Notes under the pieces: model-generated
The model's input: the letters and a program-made list of their open reading frames with translations, nothing else
The model's database searches: none
Told to the model about the DNA's origin: nothing
Shown: positions 1 to 7,044 of the stretch, piece by piece
Layout of the letters: each line of letters begins with the position of its first letter
How positions within the stretch are numbered: position 1 is the stretch's first letter
Source: Lachnospiraceae bacterium
Lineage (GTDB): Bacteria > Bacillota > Clostridia > Lachnospirales > Lachnospiraceae
Assembly (NCBI GenBank): GCA_900766575.1
Contig: CAAFVW010000080.1
Span: 1-18,138 of the forward strand
Direction: 5' to 3'
DNA length: 18,138 nucleotides
Made by a program: the position numbers and the translations under genes

Positions 1-479
1 AGAAGCGTCATGGAACCTTCAATGATCTCCTGGGCGTACTGAATGCCCTCTACCAGGTTATCCTTCTGATTCACAATGGCTGCCACCAACTCCGTGGCGT
101 TGATGTCTCCGCCGCTCATCTCCAGGAAATGGGAATGGCCCTTTGCAAAGAGATCTTTGATAATAGCATCTGTATTGTTGATCTTACCGACCGTAGTGAT
201 GGCATAGGTTCCGTGATGAGAACGCACCATCAGCGGCTGCGGTTCAAAATCCGAGATACATCCGATACCGAGATTGCCGCGCATCTCATTTACATCCTTA
301 TCAAACTTGGTACGGAACGGTGCATTCTCAATATTGTGAATGGCACGGTTATAACCTTCCTCTTTACTGTAGACTGCCATTCCGGCACGTCTGGTTCCCA
401 GATGGGAATGATAGTCTGTTCCGAAGAACAGATCAAACATACAGTCCTCTTTTGCTGCGACTCCAAAAAATCCACCCAT
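1..479 (-). CDS. PurF-family paralogue (amidophosphoribosyltransferase-like), partial, glutaminase site degenerate
   Basis: The coding region starts at the ATG at 477-479, behind an AGGAG ribosome site (about 7 nt spacing), and runs off the left edge, giving 159 complete codons. The translation begins MGGFFGVAAKEDCMFDLFFG and reads as the N-terminal class II glutamine amidotransferase (Ntn) domain of PurF. The alignment is carried by the GTDYHSHLGTRRAGMAVY stretch, an ELVAAIVNQ helix and IQYAQEIIEGSMTL. Key residues are missing. Canonical PurF has a catalytic Cys immediately before GVFG, but here the position is Gly. The AHNGNL oxyanion-hole motif reads ITTVGKINN. Such diverged second copies annotated as amidophosphoribosyltransferase are familiar to me from Lachnospiraceae. 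It lies 118 bp downstream of purB in the same direction, which suggests a purine or PRPP-related role. Glutamine hydrolysis is unlikely. The phosphoribosyltransferase half lies outside the window, so whether it is intact is unknown. Confidence 0.85.
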   Translation of the reverse strand, partial: MGGFFGVAAKEDCMFDLFFGTDYHSHLGTRRAGMAVYSKEEGYNRAIHNIENAPFRTKFDKDVNEMRGNLGIGCISDFEPQPLMVRSHHGTYAITTVGKINNTDAIIKDLFAKGHSHFLEMSGGDINATELVAAIVNQKDNLVEGIQYAQEIIEGSMTL

Positions 480-530
480 GTTTTTTCTCCTGTTTTTCCT
501 GTTACTGTTCTTATTTTTTAACGCAGAAAA

Positions 531-572
531 CCGTCATCGGCTATTTGTAATTTTCAAACGGTCAAATGACGG
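531..572 (-). terminator. Hairpin with short U-run between purB and the PurF paralogue
   Basis: A perfect 7-bp inverted repeat (CCGTCAT at 531-537, ATGACGG at 566-572) encloses a 28-nt loop. The loop can form a small inner TTTG/CAAA helix. On the minus-strand transcript the stem is followed by TTTTCTG. The long loop and short U-run make it a weak or conditional terminator, or simply a spacer structure. It could lower expression of the PurF paralogue relative to purB. Confidence 0.3.
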
Positions 573-597
573 ATTTCTTAAATGATGTCGTTCCTAC

Positions 598-2055
598 TTA
601 TACGTTGATCTCAGCTTTTACGCCCAGCAGATCTTTGTTTGCCTCCAGAATCGGCTGAATCACATTCTTCAGGAACGCTTCCACCTGTTCCCTGGAACGA
701 CCAATATATTTCGAAGGATCCATAGATGCCTTCAGTTCCTCCAGTCCCATAGGGAATGCAGGATCTGCTGCAATCAGTTCCAACAGATTATTCTCTTTTC
801 CTTCTACCTTCACATTGCGTCCGGCTTCCATGGAAAGCTCACGGATACGCTCATGCAGTTCCTGACGGTTGCCACCCAGTTTCACGGCATCCATCATGAT
901 ATTCTCGGTAGCCATAAACGGCAGCTCGCTCATCATATGCTTCTCTATTACCTTAGGGTACACTACCAGACCGTCTACCACATTCAGGCACAGATCCAGA
1001 ATGCCATCGATAGCTAAGAAGCCTTCGGGAATAGACAGTCTCTTATTGGCAGAATCATCCAGAGTTCTCTCAAACCACTGGGTAGCGGAAGTGATTGCCG
1101 GATTCAGTGCATCCACCATCACATAACGGGACAGGGAAGCAATACGCTCACTTCTCATAGGATTCCGCTTATATGCCATGGCAGAGGAACCGATCTGGTT
1201 CTTCTCAAAAGGCTCTTCCACTTCTTTCAAATGCTGTAACAGACGAATATCATTGCTCATCTTATGTGCAGATGCAGCAATGCCTGCCAGTACGTTTGCG
1301 ACACGGGTATCTACCTTACGGGAATAGGTCTGTCCGGATACCGGATAGCACTCCTTGAAGCCCATCTTGGCAGCGATCATGGGATCGATCTTGTCGATGG
1401 TCTCCTGATCTCCATTGAACAGCTCCAGGAAAGAAGCCTGGGTTCCGGTGGTTCCCTTGGAGCCTAACAGCTTCATGGTGCCCAGTACATGATCCAGATC
1501 TTCCAGATCCAGAGAGAACTCCTGCAGCCATAACGTAGCTCTCTTACCTACTGTGGTAGGCTGTGCAGGCTGAAAATGAGTAAATGCCAGAGTCGGCTGC
1601 GCTTTATATTTGTCTGCGAAATCAGCCAGTTCCTTCATGACATTGATCAGCTTTTTGCGTACCAGCTTCAGTGCCTCAGTCATAACGATAATATCGGTAT
1701 TGTCGCCTACATAACAGGAAGTTGCACCCAGATGAATGATTCCAGCTGCCTTGGGACACTGCTGTCCGTAAGCATAGACATGGCTCATAACATCATGACG
1801 CACCAGTTTTTCACGCTCTTTTGCCACATCATAGTTAATATCCTCTGCGTGTGCCTTCAGTTCCTCGATCTGCTCATCTGTGATGACGGGCTTGCCGTCC
1901 TGGGACAGTCCCAGCTCTTTCTCCGTCTCGGCCAGTGCGATCCACAGTTTTCTCCATGTACGGAATTTCATATCCGGAGAGAAAATATACTGCATCTCCC
2001 TGCTGGCATAGCGCTCGGATAACGGGCTCTGATATCTGTCTGTACCTGTACTCAT
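598..2055 (-). CDS. purB: Adenylosuccinate lyase, 485 aa
   Basis: This cytosolic fumarate/aspartase-superfamily lyase acts twice in purine synthesis: SAICAR to AICAR plus fumarate, and adenylosuccinate to AMP plus fumarate. Visible signatures are RHDVMSHVYAYG (about 86-97), CPKAAGIIHLGATSCYVGDNT (about 100-120), THFQPAQPTTVGKR with the likely general acid His160, and the superfamily signature GSSAMAYKRNP (289-299) with likely catalytic Ser290 and Lys296. The length is about that of human ADSL and longer than the roughly 430-residue B. subtilis PurB. The motif strings also resemble the human enzyme closely (compared from memory). The start ATG lies 23 bp after the purF stop, with an AGGAG-type site in the gap, so purF and purB are almost certainly cotranscribed. 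No frameshift or missing active-site residue is visible. Confidence 0.96.
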   Translation of the reverse strand: MSTGTDRYQSPLSERYASREMQYIFSPDMKFRTWRKLWIALAETEKELGLSQDGKPVITDEQIEELKAHAEDINYDVAKEREKLVRHDVMSHVYAYGQQCPKAAGIIHLGATSCYVGDNTDIIVMTEALKLVRKKLINVMKELADFADKYKAQPTLAFTHFQPAQPTTVGKRATLWLQEFSLDLEDLDHVLGTMKLLGSKGTTGTQASFLELFNGDQETIDKIDPMIAAKMGFKECYPVSGQTYSRKVDTRVANVLAGIAASAHKMSNDIRLLQHLKEVEEPFEKNQIGSSAMAYKRNPMRSERIASLSRYVMVDALNPAITSATQWFERTLDDSANKRLSIPEGFLAIDGILDLCLNVVDGLVVYPKVIEKHMMSELPFMATENIMMDAVKLGGNRQELHERIRELSMEAGRNVKVEGKENNLLELIAADPAFPMGLEELKASMDPSKYIGRSREQVEAFLKNVIQPILEANKDLLGVKAEINV

Positions 2056-2078
2056 TTGTCTTGCTCCTCTTTTTATAA

Positions 2079-3530
2079 TTATTTGTCAAACTCTCCGCGG
2101 ATATCTTCTCTGGGCGGTTCCATCGGATATCTGCCGGTAAAGCATCCCTTGCAGATGCCAAGATTGCCGCCTGTCAGTTCTTCCAGTCTCTCGATTTTCA
2201 GATAATCCAGACTGTCCGTGCCGATCAAGTCGCTGATCTCCTTTATGGAACGGTTGTAAGCGATCAACTGGTCTCTGGCCGGCACATCCGTACCAAAATA
2301 GCAGGGCCACAGAAAAGGCGGTGAGCTGACTCTCATATGCACTTCCTTCGCTCCGGCTTCTCTGAGCATCTTCACGATACGGTCGGAAGTCGTACCGCGG
2401 ACAATGGAATCATCGATCATGATGACACGTTTTCCCGCTACCGCTTCCCGGATAGGGTTCAGCTTCACCTGAACACTGCTCTCTCTGCTCTTCTGCTTCG
2501 GTTTGATAAAGGTTCTGCCTACATAGGCATTTTTTACAAATCCCATTCCGTAAGGAATCCCGGACTGCATGGAATACCCCATGGCCGCGCAGTTGCCGGA
2601 TTCCGGCACACCGATGACCAGATCTGCATCCACCGGAGAATCCATTGCCAGGAATTTACCTGCCAGAATGCGGGAATCATACACACTGACACCGTCGATA
2701 AAACTATCCGGTCTGGCGAAATAAATATACTCAAAAATACATCTTGCGGTATCTGCCGGTCTCAACACATGTGTCGTATCGGACTCAATTCCCTTTTCCG
2801 GAGATATCGTCACGATCTCGCCGGGCAATACATCCCTGACGAATTCAGCTCCTACCGTATCCAGAGCGCAGGTCTCACTGGATAAAAAATACGCATTGTC
2901 TCTCTTACCGATGCAAAGCGGTTTAAATCCATAAGGATCTCTCGCACCGATCAGTTTTCTCGGAGACATTACTACCAGGGAATACGCTCCCTTGATCTTC
3001 GTCATGGCTCTGCCTACGGCTTCCTCTACCGATTTGGAATTCAGACGTTCTCTGGCAATATGATAGGCAATAACCTCTGAATCAATCGTAGTCTGGAAGA
3101 TAGCTCCGGTGTACTCCAACTCTCTGCGAAGCTCCGGTGCATTGATCAGATTACCGTTATGTGCCAGCCCCAGAGTACCTTTTACATAGTTCAGTACCAA
3201 CGGCTGTGCATTTTCTCTGGTAGAGCCGCCTGCCGTGGAATAACGGACATGTCCCACACCGATATCACCTTTTAGTTTTTCCAGGTGTTCCGGTGTGAAT
3301 GCCTCATTGACCAGTCCCATATCTTTGCTGCTCAGGACCTTGCCTTTAGGACCGTTCGTATCGCTGACGGCAATACCGCAGCTTTCCTGTCCTCTGTGCT
3401 GTAAGGCCAGAAGACCGTAATAAATGGTAGATGCCACGTCGTGTTCATCAAAATCATACACGCCGAAGACACCGCATTCTTCTTTTAATTTATCATTATT
3501 TTCTGTCTGGATATAAATGTTGTCTGTCAC
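2079..3530 (-). CDS. purF: Amidophosphoribosyltransferase (glutamine PRPP amidotransferase), 483 aa
   Basis: PurF catalyses the first committed step of purine synthesis: PRPP plus glutamine gives 5-phosphoribosylamine. I choose the GTG at 3528-3530 because an AGGAAAGG site lies 11 nt upstream. A TTG at 3558-3560 in the same frame would add ten residues but has a poor ribosome site. From this start an 18-residue propeptide precedes Cys19 in EECGVFGVYD, the Ntn nucleophile exposed by self-cleavage. LQHRGQESCGIA, GHVRYSTAGG and LAHNGNL complete the glutaminase site. The PRPP loop VIMIDDSIVRGTTSDRIV marks the phosphoribosyltransferase domain. Cysteines in ARCIFEY, WPCYFGT and the C-terminal GICKGCFTG match the B. 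subtilis-type 4Fe-4S ligands, so this is the oxygen-sensitive clostridial/Bacillus form. It lies between purC and purB. Confidence 0.96.
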   Translation of the reverse strand: MTDNIYIQTENNDKLKEECGVFGVYDFDEHDVASTIYYGLLALQHRGQESCGIAVSDTNGPKGKVLSSKDMGLVNEAFTPEHLEKLKGDIGVGHVRYSTAGGSTRENAQPLVLNYVKGTLGLAHNGNLINAPELRRELEYTGAIFQTTIDSEVIAYHIARERLNSKSVEEAVGRAMTKIKGAYSLVVMSPRKLIGARDPYGFKPLCIGKRDNAYFLSSETCALDTVGAEFVRDVLPGEIVTISPEKGIESDTTHVLRPADTARCIFEYIYFARPDSFIDGVSVYDSRILAGKFLAMDSPVDADLVIGVPESGNCAAMGYSMQSGIPYGMGFVKNAYVGRTFIKPKQKSRESSVQVKLNPIREAVAGKRVIMIDDSIVRGTTSDRIVKMLREAGAKEVHMRVSSPPFLWPCYFGTDVPARDQLIAYNRSIKEISDLIGTDSLDYLKIERLEELTGGNLGICKGCFTGRYPMEPPREDIRGEFDK

Positions 3531-3541
3531 CTGTAGTCTAA

Positions 3542-3549
3542 CCTTTCCT
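3542..3549 (-). promoter_or_regulatory. Ribosome binding site that favours the GTG start of purF
   Basis: The minus strand reads AGGAAAGG, 11 nt before the GTG at 3528-3530. The alternative in-frame TTG at 3558-3560 lies upstream of this site and has only an AGCAGG about 4 nt away. The GTG start also gives a propeptide of ordinary length before the catalytic Cys. Confidence 0.6.
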
Positions 3550-3564
3550 GTCTGCCACAAAATA

Positions 3565-3595
3565 CCTGCTCACACGCTTCCACCGTGTTCGCAAG
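3565..3595 (-). ncRNA. Possible structured leader element in the purC-purF gap
   Basis: The 128-bp purC-purF gap contains a long helix on the minus-strand RNA. CUUGC pairs with GCAGG (one G-U), then GA faces GA, then ACACG pairs with CGUGU around the 7-nt loop GUGGAAG. A tandem G-A internal loop flanked by 5-bp helices is typical of structured RNA rather than chance. It lies just upstream of the purF ribosome site, so it could control purF translation or stabilise the processed mRNA. I could not match it to the ZTP (pfl), PRPP/ykkC, purine-riboswitch or T-box consensus. This is inferred from base pairing only. Confidence 0.3.
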
Positions 3596-3658
3596 ATACC
3601 TTATCGCTTTTTAAGTGGTATACACACAATTTTACCCAATCCCCATATGGCAAAAAAA

Positions 3659-4534
3659 TTATAAGTCTTTGCCGGTCAGCATCTTGTATGCCTGAAGATA
3701 TTTATTGATGGTCTTTTCCACGATATCCTCGGGAAGTTTCCAGCCTTTTTCAGGATTTGCCTTCAGCCAGTCCCGGGCAAACTGCTTGTCAAAAGAAGGC
3801 TGTCCATGTCCGGGTTCATAACCGTCTACCGGCCAGAAGCGGGAGCTGTCGGGGGTCAGCACTTCATCTCCCAGTACCATATTACCGTTCTCATCCAGAC
3901 CGAACTCGAACTTGGTATCTGCGATAATGATTCCTTTGGTCAGTGCGTAATCCGCACATTTTTTATAAATAGCGATGGTATAGTCACGAAGCTTGGCCGC
4001 ATATTCTGCGCCCTTGCCGGGGAAACGCTTTTCCAGATATTCCACACTCTGCTCATAGGAGATGTTCTCATCATGATCTCCGATCTCCGCCTTGGTGGAA
4101 GGGGTATAGATGGGCTCAGGAAGCTTATCTGCCTCCTTCAGACCTTCCGGAAGCTTAATACCGCATACGGTACCGTTCTTCTTGTAGCTTTCCCAGCCAC
4201 TTCCGGTAATATATCCACGAACGATGCACTCGATGGGGAGCATGTTCAGTTTTCTGCACATCATGCTGTTGCCGTCGAATTTCGGCTGTCTGAAAAATTC
4301 CGGCATATCCCTGACATCCACAGATACCATGTGATTGGGAATCACATCCTCTGTCATGTCAAACCAGAATTTTGACATCTGGGTCAATACAGTTCCCTTT
4401 TTCGTTACTGTGTTGTCCAAAATCACATCAAAGCAGCTGATACGGTCAGTTGCCACCATGATCAGGGTATCTCCGTTGTCATAAATCTCACGAACTTTGC
4501 CTTCCTTGATCGGTTTCATTTCCTGTACGCTCAT
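3659..4534 (-). CDS. purC: Phosphoribosylaminoimidazole-succinocarboxamide synthase (SAICAR synthetase), 291 aa
   Basis: PurC joins aspartate to CAIR using ATP to give SAICAR, the substrate of the PurB encoded downstream. The protein opens with KPIKEGKVREIYDNGD, the nucleotide-binding loop of the family, followed by LIMVATDRISCFDVIL. The central ECIVRGYITGSGWESYKKNG block and the C-terminal IIADTKFEFGLDENG and LGDEVLTPDSSRFWP blocks are the standard SAICAR synthetase motifs. The length matches the longer, roughly 290-residue class rather than the roughly 235-residue E. coli type. The ATG at 4532-4534 has a GAGG site about 9 nt upstream. It follows the amino-acid importer ATPase by 125 bp and precedes purF by 128 bp. 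Both gaps are long enough for separate control. Confidence 0.96.
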   Translation of the reverse strand: MSVQEMKPIKEGKVREIYDNGDTLIMVATDRISCFDVILDNTVTKKGTVLTQMSKFWFDMTEDVIPNHMVSVDVRDMPEFFRQPKFDGNSMMCRKLNMLPIECIVRGYITGSGWESYKKNGTVCGIKLPEGLKEADKLPEPIYTPSTKAEIGDHDENISYEQSVEYLEKRFPGKGAEYAAKLRDYTIAIYKKCADYALTKGIIIADTKFEFGLDENGNMVLGDEVLTPDSSRFWPVDGYEPGHGQPSFDKQFARDWLKANPEKGWKLPEDIVEKTINKYLQAYKMLTGKDL

Positions 4535-4594
4535 ACCATCAGTCCTCGCATTCTTATGTTTTCAATTTTTGTTACTACTTTTTATTGGAACAGA

Positions 4595-4617
4595 TGTGGG
4601 TCAGAAAATAACCCACA
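4595..4617 (-). promoter_or_regulatory. Hairpin or operator-like inverted repeat upstream of purC
   Basis: A perfect 7-bp inverted repeat (TGTGGGT at 4595-4601, ACCCACA at 4611-4617) has a 9-nt A-rich loop. It lies in the gap between the importer ATPase and purC, about 60 bp before the purC start. No U-run follows on either strand, so it is not a standard terminator. A TATAAG box (4619-4624 on the complement) lies immediately upstream, but no good -35 partner is seen at 17 bp. A T8 run and TTGATT lie further up. The repeat may be a repressor site on a purC promoter or a leader hairpin. Confidence 0.35.
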
Positions 4618-4659
4618 CCTTATAGATAAACAGATTTGCGAAAAAAAATCAATATATTT

Positions 4660-5427
4660 TTACTGCAACTTTCCGATAAATTCCCGGACACGTCCGTTTT
4701 CCGTAGCAAAAATCTGCTCCGGCGATCCCTCTTCCACGATCACACCCTGTTCCATGAAGATGATACGGTCAGAAACTTCTCTGGCAAACTGCATCTCATG
4801 TGTTACGATGATCATGGTCATATGTTCACTGGCCAGCTGACGGATGACTTTCAGAACTTCCGCAGTCAGCTCCGGATCCAGCGCCGAAGTGGGCTCATCA
4901 AAAAACAGGATCTTCGGCTGCAAAGCCAGTGCTCTGGCAATCGAAACTCTCTGCTGCTGCCCGCCGGACAACTGGTAGGGATACGCATCTGCTTTGTCCG
5001 ACAGTCCCAGCTGTGCCAGAAGCTTCTCCGCCCTGGCCACTGCCTCACTGCGGCTGACCTTATCCACATGGATAGGTGCATCAATGATATTTTTCATCAC
5101 TGTGTAATGCGGAAACAGGTTAAAATTCTGGAATACCAGCCCGAAACATTTCCGTATCTTATGTAATTCCGCCTTAGACGCATATTCGCACTGTATTCTG
5201 CCGTTTTTGTCTGTCTTCTCATGTGCCGCCGTCTGTCCCAGATAGATCAGTTCGCCGCCATCCATTTTTTCCAGAAGCGTTGCACAGCGAAGCAGTGTGG
5301 ATTTGCCGGAGCCGGAAGGGCCGATGATGGACACCACTTCCCCTTCGCTTACCTGTAAGGAGATATCCTTCAACACTCCGTTGCCGTCAAAACTTTTTTT
5401 CACATGATTCATTTCCAAAAGGACCAT
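4660..5427 (-). CDS. Polar amino-acid ABC importer, ATP-binding subunit (GlnQ/HisP family), 255 aa
   Basis: This is the cytoplasmic ATPase that powers the importer encoded just upstream. Walker A is GPSGSGKST (36-44), the Q-loop is Gln100 in FQNFNLFPHYT, the signature is LSGGQQQR (153-160), Walker B is ILFFDEPTSALDP (about 173-185) and the switch His is His210 in VTHEM. All catalytic elements are intact. Compared with ordinary GlnQ-type ATPases there is an extra segment of roughly 15 polar residues (about 68-88, HEKTDKNGRIQCEYASKAE) before the Q-loop. The ATG lies 15 bp after the permease stop, with a GGAG site about 12 nt upstream. The substrate cannot be named from the ATPase, but the family imports polar amino acids or cystine. 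Confidence 0.93.
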   Translation of the reverse strand: MVLLEMNHVKKSFDGNGVLKDISLQVSEGEVVSIIGPSGSGKSTLLRCATLLEKMDGGELIYLGQTAAHEKTDKNGRIQCEYASKAELHKIRKCFGLVFQNFNLFPHYTVMKNIIDAPIHVDKVSRSEAVARAEKLLAQLGLSDKADAYPYQLSGGQQQRVSIARALALQPKILFFDEPTSALDPELTAEVLKVIRQLASEHMTMIIVTHEMQFAREVSDRIIFMEQGVIVEEGSPEQIFATENGRVREFIGKLQ

Positions 5428-5442
5428 ATTTTCACACTGCTC

Positions 5443-6093
5443 CTATCTGTAATATGATGTCTTCTTTTCCAGGTACTCCATGAAGGATGCCACAACGAGA
5501 TTGAAGATATAATAGAATACGCCTGCTGCCAGCAGCGGAACCACACTGGTCTGTGCCGCTCCGATCTGCTTCGCCACCGTGAACATCTCCGCAATGGAAA
5601 TGGTAAACGCCATGGAAGTATCCTTGACCAGCGTAATGGTCTCATTGGTCACCGGCGGAAGGACACGCTTCACGACCTGCGGCAGAATGATCTTCACGAA
5701 AGTCTGCGCCTTACTGTAGCCCAGCACCTCTGCCGCTTCATACTGTCCCACCGGTATGGATTCGATTCCTGCCCGGTAGATTTCCGCAAAATATGCCGCA
5801 TAGTTGATCACGAATGCCAGTATCACCGCCGGGAAACGATACCCCGTTCCCACCTGCATCCGGAACACATAGAACGGTGCAAAATACACCACAATGATCT
5901 GTAACATCAGAGGAGTTCCTCTCATGATGGATATGTAAATCTTGGAAATAATACGGATCACCCGGCATCCCGACATTCTTCCGAAGGCTACGATCAGCCC
6001 CAGGGGAAGGGAAAACAAAAGCGTCAGTACAAATATTTCCACCGTTATCAGAAAACCCTCTGCCAGTTGGGCACTCATGGTCAGCAAGCTCAT
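5443..6093 (-). CDS. Polar amino-acid ABC importer, permease subunit (HisM/GlnP family), 216 aa
   Basis: This integral membrane subunit forms the translocation path. The N-terminal segment (about 12-38), the hydrophobic stretches near 62-80, 87-104 and 155-175, and the one near 185-205 fit the five-helix His/Glu/Gln/Arg/opine permease family. The EAA loop that docks on the ATPase is visible as IPVGQYEAAEVLGYSKAQTF (about 113-132). RGTPLMLQIIVVYF (about 58-71) is another family hallmark. It starts 43 bp after the binding-protein stop, with an AGGAG site about 9 nt before the ATG. As a single permease gene it presumably homodimerises. Confidence 0.93.
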   Translation of the reverse strand: MSLLTMSAQLAEGFLITVEIFVLTLLFSLPLGLIVAFGRMSGCRVIRIISKIYISIMRGTPLMLQIIVVYFAPFYVFRMQVGTGYRFPAVILAFVINYAAYFAEIYRAGIESIPVGQYEAAEVLGYSKAQTFVKIILPQVVKRVLPPVTNETITLVKDTSMAFTISIAEMFTVAKQIGAAQTSVVPLLAAGVFYYIFNLVVASFMEYLEKKTSYYR

Positions 6094-6136
6094 GAAATCT
6101 ACTCCTTAACTATCCTTCGTTCTTCTCTGTATCTAA

Positions 6137-6937
6137 CTATTTTCCCAGGCAGACACTGTCGGTCAGTCCCCACTTCTCGGCAATCTGTGTGAAAGTACCA
6201 TCCGCTGCCATTTCGTCCAGTGTCTTCTGTACGGTATCTCTCAGTTCATCATTACCCTTCAGGAAACCAACGGCATACTGTTCCACAGCCAGCTTGTTGT
6301 CCTCGCCCTGCAGCATAACGAACTTTCCTGCTTCTCTCTGGGATATCTGGTACTGTGCCACACCGATATCGATTGCCACAGCATCTACCGCACCCTGCTC
6401 CAGATCCATGAAAGCCGTATTGTAATCCGCATACTCGATCAGCTTAGAGAAAGAATCGCGAAGTGCGATATTGTCTGCAGTTTCTTCATCATTCAGAGCA
6501 GCCAGTGCGGAAGAATCCTTCTGTACCGCTACCACCTTACCTGCCAGTTCTTCCTTATTCTCAACACCGGAAGTTGCTGCCACGACGAACACCTGGCTGT
6601 TATCCACATAGGGCTCGGTCCAGGTGTAGGCATCCTCTCTGCCGTTCATGGTGAAACCGTTCCAGATACAGTCAATCGCTCCGGAAGAAAGCTCCATATC
6701 TTTTGCATCCCAGTCAATGGGCTGTTTTACAAGCTCCCATCCCTGTCTCTTACATACTTCTGCTGCCAGATCCAGGTCAAAGCCTACATATTCTCCGCTG
6801 TCATCGCGATATCCATAAGGGGGAAATTCCGCATCGAAACCTACGGTAAATGTTTTATCAGATCCTTTAGAACCACAGCCGGTAAGAACACCCGCTGCCA
6901 TGCTGACTGCCAGTAATGCTACTAATACTCTTTTCAT
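6137..6937 (-). CDS. Amino-acid ABC importer substrate-binding lipoprotein (SBP family 3), 266 aa
   Basis: A lipoprotein signal peptide MKRVLVALLAVSMAAGVLTGC ends in the lipobox LTGC, with Cys21 as the lipidated residue, so the mature protein sits on the outer face of the membrane. The following TFTVGFDAEFPPYGYRDDSG and YVGFDLDLAAEVCKRQGW are standard family 3 amino-acid binding blocks. Arg100 in TMNGREDAYTWTEPY and Asp190 in VDAVAIDIGVAQY are the expected contacts for the ligand carboxylate and amino groups. The ligand is a polar amino acid, but its identity is not determinable here. It is the first gene of the importer operon, with a strong GGGAGGAG ribosome site and a clear promoter (see 7012-7041). 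Confidence 0.94.
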   Translation of the reverse strand: MKRVLVALLAVSMAAGVLTGCGSKGSDKTFTVGFDAEFPPYGYRDDSGEYVGFDLDLAAEVCKRQGWELVKQPIDWDAKDMELSSGAIDCIWNGFTMNGREDAYTWTEPYVDNSQVFVVAATSGVENKEELAGKVVAVQKDSSALAALNDEETADNIALRDSFSKLIEYADYNTAFMDLEQGAVDAVAIDIGVAQYQISQREAGKFVMLQGEDNKLAVEQYAVGFLKGNDELRDTVQKTLDEMAADGTFTQIAEKWGLTDSVCLGK

Positions 6938-6982
6938 AATACTCCTCCCGTTCTGCCACTCATGTCGGCCGCTCCGTATACT

Positions 6983-7002
6983 TTAGCAAGGTAAATCGCT
7001 AA
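6983..7002 (-). promoter_or_regulatory. Small inverted repeat in the importer leader, possible operator
   Basis: TTAGC at 6983-6987 and GCTAA at 6998-7002 form a 5-bp inverted repeat with a 10-nt spacer. It lies just downstream of the predicted transcription start of the importer operon. The position suits a repressor site or a leader hairpin, but the arms are short enough to arise by chance. Confidence 0.2.
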
Positions 7003-7011
7003 CACGGTGTC

Positions 7012-7041
7012 ATAGTAACACAACGAGAGGGTTCTTGTCAA
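7012..7041 (-). promoter_or_regulatory. Sigma-A type promoter of the amino-acid importer operon
   Basis: On the minus strand a perfect -35 TTGACA (7036-7041) is followed after 18 bp by TACTAT (7012-7017) as the -10 box. The predicted start near 7005 leaves a leader of about 65 nt before the lipoprotein ATG. The -35 box lies 3 bp beyond the stop codon of the preceding gene, so the importer can be expressed independently of the upstream four-gene operon. Confidence 0.7.
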
Positions 7042-7044
7042 TTC

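Noticed and set aside
3531..3658. ZTP (pfl), PRPP/ykkC, purine riboswitch or T-box upstream of purF
   Set aside because: I looked for the GGGUCGUG/CCGCCUGGGCA pair, the ykkC core, the purine aptamer loops and the T-box AGGGUGGNACCGCG block. None is present, so only an unnamed structure is proposed.
2337..4375. Plus-strand open frames inside purF and purC (2337-2885, 3806-4375)
   Set aside because: These are antisense to conserved enzymes, and their products show no family motifs.
4636..4650. T8 run after the importer ATPase as an intrinsic terminator
   Set aside because: No GC-rich hairpin precedes the run on the minus strand, and the only nearby hairpin (4595-4617) comes after it.
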